Below are positions 6,087 to 11,810 of a DNA stretch of 11,810 nucleotides, one piece after another. The stretch spans positions 1-11,810 of the forward strand of contig CAZVCZ010000047.1 in NCBI GenBank assembly GCA_964626275.1. The letters are read 5' to 3'. Position numbers and translations under genes: made by a program. Positions within the stretch are counted from its first letter, which is position 1, and each line of letters begins with the position of its first letter. Under the pieces are notes generated by a model, which was given only the letters and a program-made list of their open reading frames with translations, had not been told where the DNA came from and made no database searches. This stretch comes from M55B157 sp964626275 (GTDB lineage Bacteria > Actinomycetota > Actinomycetes > S36-B12).

Positions 6087-7259
6087 CTAGGTATTCGCCG
6101 CCGTGTGTACTCGCACATTCGCGAGCAGGCCGAGCGCTATCCAGGAGGCGAACATCGATGTTCCGCCGTACGACACGAAGGGCAGCGGCACTCCGGTGAT
6201 CGGCATGATGCCGAGATTCATGCCGATGTTCTCGAAGGTCTGGAAGGCCAACCAGGCCATGACACCCGTGGCGACAAGTCGACCGAAGAGATCATCGGCG
6301 CCCATCGCGATGCGCATACCTCGCCACAGCACGATGCTCAGTCCGATGATGAAGGCCATCGCTCCGATGTAGCCGGCCTCCTCCGCGATGACGGTGAAGA
6401 TGAAGTCACTTTCATTGACCGGGACGAAGTTCCCCTGGGTCTGCGGCCCGGAGAACAATCCGTGGCCGAACCAGCCCCCACCGCCGATGGCGATGCGCGC
6501 CTGCACCGCGTTGTAGGCCGCGGCTCCCTCGCTCCCTTCGGGATTGAGGAAGGAGGTCAATCGGGCGATCTGATAATCCCGGATGACCCCGAACTGCAAG
6601 GCGAGGAACACCGCGACAAGTCCGCCGCCGATGAGACCGGCGAGCCAACGTCGCCTGGCTCCGGACACCGCCACGAGGGTGATGACGATGACCGACATGA
6701 CCAGGGCCGTGCCGGTGTCGTTCTGCAGCAGGACGAGTCCGATGGGGACGGCCGCCAAAGCGAGGGCGAGGAGCACATCTCGATCACGCGGTTCGGATTC
6801 GGCATCCCGCTTCTCGGCGAGGATGAGCGCCATCACCAGGATGATCGAGACCTTCGCCAACTCCGCCGGCTGCAGAGTGAACCCGCCGGGCACCGAGATC
6901 CAGGCTCGCGCGCCCGCGATGGTGACACCGAGCGGGGTATAGACGAGGAGGATTCCGAGAATGGACAGCACATAGATCACCGGGGTGTAGGCGCGCAGCA
7001 ACCGGAAGTCGAGCTTGGAGACGATGAAGGCGAGCACGACGCCGATGGCGATGTTGATCGTGTGCCGGACAAGGAAGTACTGCGGGTCATCCTCTGGGGC
7101 GAGATCCGCCCGGCTCGCCGACCAGACGAACACCGTGCTCCCCGCGGAGAGCAGCAAAGCCGAGATGACCAGCCACCAGTCCATTCGCCGCAGATAGGAC
7201 TGTCGATCCTGCGCGACAGCGCCGACGAAACGCTGGGGACGAGGCTCGGTGACGCTCAC
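6087..7259 (-). CDS. rodA: Rod-shape SEDS peptidoglycan glycosyltransferase RodA
   Basis: RodA polymerises lipid II into glycan strands during cell elongation, working with PBP2. The protein is 390 aa, with about ten membrane segments starting at residue 28, typical of SEDS proteins (RodA/FtsW). Recognisable signatures are GARAWI (116-121), QPAELAK (130-136), QNDTGTA (179-185), the external-loop segment NESDFIFTVIAEEAGYIGA (282-300) with D285 at the position of the essential Asp of the family, and TGVPLPFVSYGGTS (355-368). The GTG at 7257-7259 overlaps the mrdA stop by 4 bp (GTGA) with no clear Shine-Dalgarno sequence of its own, so translation is probably coupled to PBP2. That would suit a 1:1 enzyme pair. 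RodA rather than FtsW is chosen because of the mre-mrdA context. Confidence 0.95.
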   Translation of the reverse strand: MSVTEPRPQRFVGAVAQDRQSYLRRMDWWLVISALLLSAGSTVFVWSASRADLAPEDDPQYFLVRHTINIAIGVVLAFIVSKLDFRLLRAYTPVIYVLSILGILLVYTPLGVTIAGARAWISVPGGFTLQPAELAKVSIILVMALILAEKRDAESEPRDRDVLLALALAAVPIGLVLLQNDTGTALVMSVIVITLVAVSGARRRWLAGLIGGGLVAVFLALQFGVIRDYQIARLTSFLNPEGSEGAAAYNAVQARIAIGGGGWFGHGLFSGPQTQGNFVPVNESDFIFTVIAEEAGYIGAMAFIIGLSIVLWRGMRIAMGADDLFGRLVATGVMAWLAFQTFENIGMNLGIMPITGVPLPFVSYGGTSMFASWIALGLLANVRVHTAANT

Positions 7260-9424
7260 GGCAGCAACCCGGAGCCGGAGCGCGTCGCCGCATCCTGCCC
7301 CTCCGCATCGAGGCCCGAGGGGCGCATGCCCGGGGTGATGGGCGTGCCGTCAGCGCGCACGATCGGCAGATCGGATGAGGGAACACCATCGATGAGCACG
7401 CTGCGGTCAGGATCGACGTCGGTTCCCACGACACCGAAGATCTCCTCATAGATCGCGCGCACGCTCGGACCCGCCGCGGCCGAACCGGTTCCGCCCTCGG
7501 TCACCATCATCACCACCGCGTAGCGAGGATCGTCGACAGGCGCGAAGCTGGCATACCAAGCGATCGTGGTTTCGTTTCCGAACACCTGCGCGGAGCCCGT
7601 CTTCGAGGCCACGGGCACCTGGTCGAGCGGGAATCCAGCAAATGGACCGCTGCCCGTTCCCTCTGCGGTCACGGCCGCGAGAGATGTCCGCAGGAACTCC
7701 AGCGTGTCAGTGTCGGAGAGAACGCCGGTGACCCTGGGTTCGATCTCCCGCACGACTTCACCGCTGCTGGTGAGCACGGCCTTGGCCACGTGCGGTTCGT
7801 AGATCCGACCGCCGTTCGCGATCGCGGCGTACACCATCGCCAACTGAAGGGGCGTGATCGCCGTATCGCCCTGACCGATGGAGGCGTTGATCGCATCACC
7901 GTTGCGCCAACGGAAACCGTCGAGGCAGTTCTCCTTCGCCAGCGCGGTGAAGTAGTCGGCGAGTTCGGGATCCTCCTCACGCGTCTCGGGGTAGCCCTCC
8001 TTCGCGTCCGCGCACCAGTTGTCGCGTCGCTCCTCCCAGGTCTGCTGCTTCTCCAGCCGACCGGCGACCAGCCCCGCCGCTTCACCCGGCAGGTCGATGC
8101 CGGTGGAGCGCCCCAGGCCGAACCGCTCCGCGGCATCGGCAATCGGATCCGGAGACTCCAGGGTCGCGGCATTGCCACCCGCTGTCAGCCACATCTCATC
8201 GGCGATCCGATAGAACACCGTGTTGCACGACACCTCGAGTGCACGCTGCAGTGAGATCGGACCGAATCCCTCGGATTCGAAGTTGCGGAACGTCTGGGAG
8301 CCGACCTCGTATTCGCTGGGGCAGTCATAGGTCCCTTCGAGGTCATACCCCTGTTGCGCTGCGGCATAGGTCGTTACGGGCTTGAACGTGGAGCCGGGAG
8401 GGAAGGTGCCCTGCACGGCATTCGACGACAGTGCCTTCGACTTCAACAGGCGGTCGTAGTCCTTGCTCGAGATGCCACCCACCCACAGATCAGGGTCGTA
8501 GGTCGGATAACTGGCCATCGCGAGCACGCCGCCGGTCTGCACATCGACGACGACCGCCGCACCCGACGTGCCCTGGTTCCCCAGGTCTCGAGCGCGCAGA
8601 ACCGCGGCCTCGAGTTGTTCCTCGACGACCGCTTGCAGGTGGGCATCGACATTCGTCACCAGATAGTTGCCGGGCACAGGCTCGGTGATGTCGAGCGTCC
8701 CGGTGACCCGTCCGACGGTGTCGACCGCCAAGGTGGTGATGCCGGGAATACCTCGCAGATCGAGGTCGTATTGGGACTCCAGGCCGGTGCGCCCGACGAT
8801 GTCGCGGCTGCGCAGCCGCGCCGGGTCGCTGGTCTCGCCCTGGGCATCTAGTTGATCCTGGGAGACGGGGCCAAGATAGCCGAGCAGGTGTGCCATGTTC
8901 GCGTCGAAGGGCTGCGGATACTCACGCACTGCTTCCAACTGCGCGATGATCCCGGGGAACTCACCGCGCCGCTCCATGATCGCCAGCGCAGTCTCGGTGT
9001 CGACATCCTTCGCGACCGGGATGGGCTGATACGGAGAACCGTCCCAGCAGACTGGCGGCGGCGCCGCGCCCTCCTGCCCGCAGGGGATAAGACGCAGGGC
9101 CAGGTCCGCCTCGGAGACATCGAGAGCCTCGGCGAGGCGACCGATCACGGCCGCTCCCTCGTCCTCCTCGCGGGCCAGGGTCATCCGATCGATCGAGACC
9201 ACGAGCGACACCCGGTTGGCCACGAGTGGGCGCCCCCGCTGGTCGAGGACCAGCCCGCGGACAGCCGGTGCGATCACCTCACGGGTGGAGTTCTTCGCCG
9301 CGGCCGCCCGATATTCATCGCCGGCGACGAGCTGCAGATACGACAGCCGTGCCACGAGGGTGCCGATCAGGGAGACGACGAGGACGCCGAGGATGATCAG
9401 ACGCAGGGAGGACCGCTCGCTCAT
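7256..9424 (-). CDS. mrdA: Class B penicillin-binding protein 2 (elongation transpeptidase)
   Basis: D,D-transpeptidase that crosslinks peptidoglycan for the elongation machinery, 722 aa. It has a short cytoplasmic N-terminus, one membrane anchor (residues about 8-30), a pedestal/dimerisation domain (about 50-240, with VRGLVLDQRGRPLV and GRTGLESQYD) and a transpeptidase domain (about 285-665). Active-site motifs are S345-T-F-K348, S399-C-N401 and K608-T-G610. Residues 466-502 form an insert carrying C471 and C500, and C115/C126 form another close pair in the pedestal. These lie outside the membrane and could form disulfides. A Pro/Gly-rich tail (670-722) follows. The ATG at 9422-9424 follows GAGG with 7-nt spacing, and an in-frame TGA lies four codons upstream, which fixes the start. 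It overlaps rodA by 4 bp. Confidence 0.96.
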   Translation of the reverse strand: MSERSSLRLIILGVLVVSLIGTLVARLSYLQLVAGDEYRAAAAKNSTREVIAPAVRGLVLDQRGRPLVANRVSLVVSIDRMTLAREEDEGAAVIGRLAEALDVSEADLALRLIPCGQEGAAPPPVCWDGSPYQPIPVAKDVDTETALAIMERRGEFPGIIAQLEAVREYPQPFDANMAHLLGYLGPVSQDQLDAQGETSDPARLRSRDIVGRTGLESQYDLDLRGIPGITTLAVDTVGRVTGTLDITEPVPGNYLVTNVDAHLQAVVEEQLEAAVLRARDLGNQGTSGAAVVVDVQTGGVLAMASYPTYDPDLWVGGISSKDYDRLLKSKALSSNAVQGTFPPGSTFKPVTTYAAAQQGYDLEGTYDCPSEYEVGSQTFRNFESEGFGPISLQRALEVSCNTVFYRIADEMWLTAGGNAATLESPDPIADAAERFGLGRSTGIDLPGEAAGLVAGRLEKQQTWEERRDNWCADAKEGYPETREEDPELADYFTALAKENCLDGFRWRNGDAINASIGQGDTAITPLQLAMVYAAIANGGRIYEPHVAKAVLTSSGEVVREIEPRVTGVLSDTDTLEFLRTSLAAVTAEGTGSGPFAGFPLDQVPVASKTGSAQVFGNETTIAWYASFAPVDDPRYAVVMMVTEGGTGSAAAGPSVRAIYEEIFGVVGTDVDPDRSVLIDGVPSSDLPIVRADGTPITPGMRPSGLDAEGQDAATRSGSGLLP

Positions 9425-9451
9425 GCCCCTGCCTCACCACCCTCGCTCGGA

Positions 9452-9496
9452 TCATCTTCGGCTCGGTCGACCCGCGCCGCGGGTCGGACGCGCCAC
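9452..9496 (-). other. Possible 14-codon ORF in the mreD-mrdA gap (weak)
   Basis: A GTG at 9494-9496 opens a 14-codon frame (MARPTRGAGRPSRR) that ends in TGA at 9452-9454. The strong Shine-Dalgarno sequence at 9512-9519 is 15 nt away, which is too far to be ideal. A second G-rich run (GAGGGG, 9499-9504) is only 2 nt from the GTG. A leader-peptide role is possible, but the arginine-rich composition is also what random GC-rich sequence would give. Confidence 0.12.
9468..9486 (-). promoter_or_regulatory. GC-rich hairpin in the mreD-mrdA intergenic gap
   Basis: A perfect inverted repeat with an 8-bp stem (GACCCGC/GCGGGTC plus an outer C-G pair) and a 3-nt loop lies 44 nt upstream of the mrdA start. 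There is no following U run, so Rho-independent termination is unlikely. It could stabilise or punctuate the transcript between mreBCD and mrdA-rodA, setting different levels of the two halves of the operon. That role is inference. Confidence 0.45.
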
Positions 9497-9511
9497 GGCC
9501 CCTCAGCGGTT

Positions 9512-9519
9512 CCCCTCCT
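9512..9519 (-). promoter_or_regulatory. Strong Shine-Dalgarno sequence without a well-placed start codon
   Basis: AGGAGGGG begins one base after the mreD stop codon (9521-9523). It is the best match to the anti-Shine-Dalgarno sequence in the window, yet there is no ATG, GTG or TTG 5-10 nt downstream. The first GTG is 15 nt away (9494-9496) and opens only 14 codons. It may help terminating ribosomes stay on the message for re-initiation, or may be chance. Confidence 0.35.
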
Positions 9520-9520
9520 G

Positions 9521-10033
9521 TCAGCGGGGGAAGGCCTCGGGCACGACCCGTCGGCTGATACCGCGCACGAAGGGCACGACCACGAGGGACAGCACCCCGG
9601 CATACACGGCAGCAGCCACTACCATCGAGGGTACCTCGTCCCAGCGCACCCTTGGGTCACCGAGCAATCCACCGAGAGCTGCTCCCGCGAGGACCGCGAG
9701 CCCCCCGGCCGCGGCCGTGAGGCCGGTGGTCACCAGCCACGGGCGTTCATCGGAACCGAACACCCGTCCGAGCGCATAGCCGAACAGCGTGAGTACGAGG
9801 GCGGTGATCCCGATGGTGCCCTCCGCGGGCGGGGCGAGATCGAGCAGCAGGCCCATCGCGAACCCCACCGATGCTCCCGTCACCGCCCCGTAGACATAGG
9901 CCACCGCGGCGACAGTCACCAGACCGAGGGGTGGGGTCGCACCCCACCAGGGGAACGGAGCGAGCACGCTCACCTCGATGAGGACCGCGAGAAGGACCAG
10001 GGTGGCCAGGAGCAGGGTGCGCCGCAGGATCAT
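9521..10033 (-). CDS. mreD: Rod shape-determining membrane protein MreD
   Basis: MreD is a small integral membrane protein of the elongation complex that partners MreC and links the cytoplasmic MreB filaments to the wall enzymes. The protein is 170 aa, the usual size. About five to six hydrophobic segments are visible, near residues 5-25, 34-53, 56-66, 71-92, 99-124 and 136-155. The motif VGFAMGLLLDLAPP (56-69) corresponds to the conserved GFxxGLxxDL segment of the family. The ATG at 10031-10033 starts 6 nt after the mreC stop, with GGGGGAG about 9 nt upstream inside the end of mreC, so translation is probably coupled. Sequence similarity among MreD proteins is low, so position between mreC and mrdA carries much of the assignment. 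Confidence 0.92.
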   Translation of the reverse strand: MILRRTLLLATLVLLAVLIEVSVLAPFPWWGATPPLGLVTVAAVAYVYGAVTGASVGFAMGLLLDLAPPAEGTIGITALVLTLFGYALGRVFGSDERPWLVTTGLTAAAGGLAVLAGAALGGLLGDPRVRWDEVPSMVVAAAVYAGVLSLVVVPFVRGISRRVVPEAFPR

Positions 10034-10039
10034 CGTCGG

Positions 10040-10909
10040 TCACTCCCCCGCCGGAGCGGGAATGACCCCGCGCGGCTCGGTTCGAGGCGCAGCAACGACG
10101 ACTCCGACGAGATCGACGGTCGAAGCATCGGCATAGGGGATCAGGTTGGCGACGCGGGTCAACTGCCCCGGCGTCCCGGTCACGGATTCCACCGTGCCGA
10201 TGGGAATCCCGGGCACGAATGGCCGCCCTCCCTGCGAACCGAAGGTAACGACGACGTCACCGATCGAGATGGCCGCCAACGGGTCGAGCAATTGCATCGT
10301 CAACAGGTCCTGTCGACCCGTGCCCGACACGATGCCGATTTGAGAACTCCCCGCGAGGCGACCACCGACGGTCGAGGTGGCATCGACGGTGAGCAGGACG
10401 GTCGCGGTGTCTGGGCCCACGGCAACGGTTCGACCGAGAAGGCCACCTCCATTGATCACCGACATGCCGACGTCGATTCCATCCAGCGAGCCGACATCGA
10501 TGGCGAGGGTCCATGCGAACCCCTGCGCCGGACCAACAGCAATCACCTGGGCGGGCACGATGTCGACGGCGGTGTCCGCGGCGAGCCCCAGCAGTGCCTC
10601 GAGTTCGGCGACTCGCGCAACATCGACCGCCAGCGTGTCCAACTCGACGCGGAGCCGCTCGTTTTCGGCTTCGAGTTCAGCAATCCGTTCACTTTGGTCC
10701 CCCAGTTGGGAGACGGAATCAATCAGGTTGCCGATGGGCGAGACCACCGTGGTGACGCCCCGCTCGAGGGGCCCGATGACAGCGGCTGCGGCTGACCGCA
10801 GGGGCTGGAGTGGACCGCCGCTGGCAGCGCGCAGATCCAGCACGATGAAGGTGATGGACGTGAGCACCAAGATCGCGAGAATCAACCGCGCCCGGCGGAC
10901 ATCCTTCAA
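10040..10909 (-). CDS. mreC: Rod shape-determining protein MreC
   Basis: MreC is a bitopic membrane protein whose extracytoplasmic part scaffolds PBP2 and other elongation enzymes. With the chosen TTG start (10907-10909) it is 289 aa. It has a short basic cytoplasmic tail (KDVRRAR), a membrane helix at about 9-26, a coiled coil at about 68-108 (RIAELEAENERLRVEL and AELEALLGL), then the paired beta-domains of MreC (IDVGSLDGIDVGMSVI, GLLGRTVAVGP, VVTFGSQGGRPFVPGIPIG). The TTG is preferred because a GAGGA sequence sits 7 nt upstream, the gene then starts just after the mreB stop, and the tail length is normal. The frame is open up to 10990, but that part lies inside mreB. It is followed 6 nt later by mreD. 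Confidence 0.93.
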   Translation of the reverse strand: MKDVRRARLILAILVLTSITFIVLDLRAASGGPLQPLRSAAAAVIGPLERGVTTVVSPIGNLIDSVSQLGDQSERIAELEAENERLRVELDTLAVDVARVAELEALLGLAADTAVDIVPAQVIAVGPAQGFAWTLAIDVGSLDGIDVGMSVINGGGLLGRTVAVGPDTATVLLTVDATSTVGGRLAGSSQIGIVSGTGRQDLLTMQLLDPLAAISIGDVVVTFGSQGGRPFVPGIPIGTVESVTGTPGQLTRVANLIPYADASTVDLVGVVVAAPRTEPRGVIPAPAGE

Positions 10910-10916
10910 CGTGTCG

Positions 10917-10921
10917 TCCTC
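10917..10921 (-). promoter_or_regulatory. Ribosome binding site supporting the TTG start of mreC
   Basis: GAGGA with a 7-nt spacer to the TTG at 10907-10909, in the 23-nt gap after the mreB stop. No ATG or GTG in the mreC frame is available in this gap, so this site decides the start. A weak 4-bp stem with a tetraloop (10916-10927) overlaps it and could partly mask it. Confidence 0.65.
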
Positions 10922-10932
10922 ACGGACCCCGG

Positions 10933-11810
10933 CTAGTGGCGCGGCTCGGAGATCAGCACCTGCTGCAGGGCCTCGAACTCCTCGACGCACTTGCCGGACC
11001 CGAGAGCCACGCAGTCCAGGGGATCGTCGGCCACGACGATGGGCATGCCGGTCTCGTGCCGCAGACGCTCGTCGAGTCCGCGCAGGAGGGCACCGCCACC
11101 GGTGAGCACGATGCCGCGATCCATGATGTCTCCGGACAATTCCGGCGGAGTGCGATCCAGGGTGGTCTTCACGACGTCGACGATCGCGTTGACCGGCTCC
11201 TCGATTGCCTTGCGAATCTCGTCCGCCGTCACCACGACCGTGCGAGGCAGTCCGCTGACCAGATCACGACCGCGGATTTCCGCATGGGGTTCATCGGGCA
11301 TCGGGAAGGCCGAGCCGATCGCCACCTTGATCTCCTCCGCCGTTCTCTCGCCAAGCAGCAGGGAGTATTCCTTCTTGATGTACTGGATGATGGCGTTGTC
11401 GAGTTCGTCACCACCGACGCGGATTGAAATCGAGGTGACGATGCCACCGAGGGAGATAACAGCGACCTCCGTTGTTCCACCACCGATATCGACGACCATG
11501 TTGCCGGTCGGTTCGTGGACCGGGAGGTTCGCGCCGATCGCGGCGGCCATCGGCTCTTCGATGATGTAGACCTTGCGCGCGCCTGCGGCGTAGCCCGCGT
11601 CCTTGACAGCTCGCTGCTCGACGCCGGTGATGCCAGAAGGAACGCAGATCACCAGGCGCGGCTTGGCGAGGTGGCGACGACGGTGCACCTTCTGGATGAA
11701 GTAGCGCAGCATGCGCTCGGTGGTGTCGAAGTCGGCGATGACCCCGTCCTTGAGGGGGCGGATGGCGACGATGTTGCCCGGCGTCCGACCGATCATCCGT
11801 TTCGCATCGG
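10933..11810 (-). CDS. mreB: Rod shape-determining actin homologue MreB (5' end cut by window edge)
   Basis: MreB is a bacterial actin that forms membrane-bound filaments directing lateral wall synthesis. 291 complete codons are visible. The frame runs off the window, and the first visible residues (DAKRMIGRTPGNIVAIRPLK) are characteristic internal MreB sequence, so roughly 45-50 N-terminal residues, including the phosphate-1 loop, are missing. Visible motifs, numbered from the Met at 11796, are VCVPSGITGVEQRA (50-63), the phosphate-2 segment MVVDIGGGTTEVAVIS (100-115), ISIRVGGDELDNAI (123-136) and the adenosine-binding region GIVLTGGGALLRGLDERL (228-245). The stop is TAG at 10933-10935, followed 23 nt later by mreC. 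The internal ATG at 11794-11796 is not the true start. Confidence 0.97.
   Translation of the reverse strand, partial: DAKRMIGRTPGNIVAIRPLKDGVIADFDTTERMLRYFIQKVHRRRHLAKPRLVICVPSGITGVEQRAVKDAGYAAGARKVYIIEEPMAAAIGANLPVHEPTGNMVVDIGGGTTEVAVISLGGIVTSISIRVGGDELDNAIIQYIKKEYSLLLGERTAEEIKVAIGSAFPMPDEPHAEIRGRDLVSGLPRTVVVTADEIRKAIEEPVNAIVDVVKTTLDRTPPELSGDIMDRGIVLTGGGALLRGLDERLRHETGMPIVVADDPLDCVALGSGKCVEEFEALQQVLISEPRH

Noticed and set aside
6003..7451. 482-codon plus-strand open frame opposite rodA
   Set aside because: Same cause: antisense shadow of rodA and the end of mrdA, with low-complexity His/Asp/Glu/Arg sequence and no recognisable family.
8852..10795. 647-codon plus-strand open frame across mrdA, mreD and mreC
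   Set aside because: It is antisense to three well-supported genes. Its His/Arg/Gly/Asp-rich composition is typical of a shadow frame in GC-rich coding DNA, and no domain is recognisable.
10910..10990. Upstream extension of mreC to 10990
   Set aside because: This part overlaps the C-terminal coding region of mreB and would add an atypical cytoplasmic tail. The TTG at 10907-10909 has a proper ribosome binding site.

Overview
This window is a chromosomal housekeeping region of a high-G+C actinomycete (Actinomycetota). The evidence is the strong G/C bias at third codon positions, GTG and TTG starts, and the gene order mreB-mreC-mreD-PBP2-rodA, then a radical-SAM pair, then RNase E/G and rplU, which is characteristic of that phylum. 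I cannot assign a genus from the sequence alone. Every gene I can support lies on the minus strand, so transcription runs from high to low coordinates.

Right half (11810 down to 6087): the cell-elongation (rod complex) genes. They are mreB (5' end outside the window), mreC (apparent TTG start), mreD, mrdA (class B penicillin-binding protein 2) and rodA (SEDS glycosyltransferase). MreB filaments organise the machine inside the cell, MreC and MreD link it across the membrane, RodA polymerises glycan strands and PBP2 crosslinks them. mrdA and rodA overlap by 4 bp. mreB/mreC and mreC/mreD are separated by only 23 and 6 nt. The 96-nt mreD-mrdA gap is the largest in the window and holds a hairpin and a strong Shine-Dalgarno sequence with no well-placed start codon.

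Middle (6054 down to 2630): a HAD-family phosphatase, a B12-binding-domain-like radical SAM protein of the TIGR03960 type, and its usual partner, a DUF2344/TIGR03936 protein. The last two overlap by 4 bp (GTGA) and are almost certainly translationally coupled. The function of this pair is not established to my knowledge.

Left end (2544 down to 1): an RNase E/G-family endoribonuclease. It has a long low-complexity N-terminal arm of Lys/Ala/Thr repeats and two Arg tracts. Its short leader can form two GC-rich hairpins just upstream of the start. The first 14 codons of rplU (ribosomal protein L21) follow.

No RNA genes, insertion sequences, phage genes, CRISPR arrays or defence genes are visible, and no gene-free stretch exceeds 100 nt. 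The region looks ordinary in gene content. The points worth a second look are at the level of domain architecture, leader structure and gene coupling rather than a new system.
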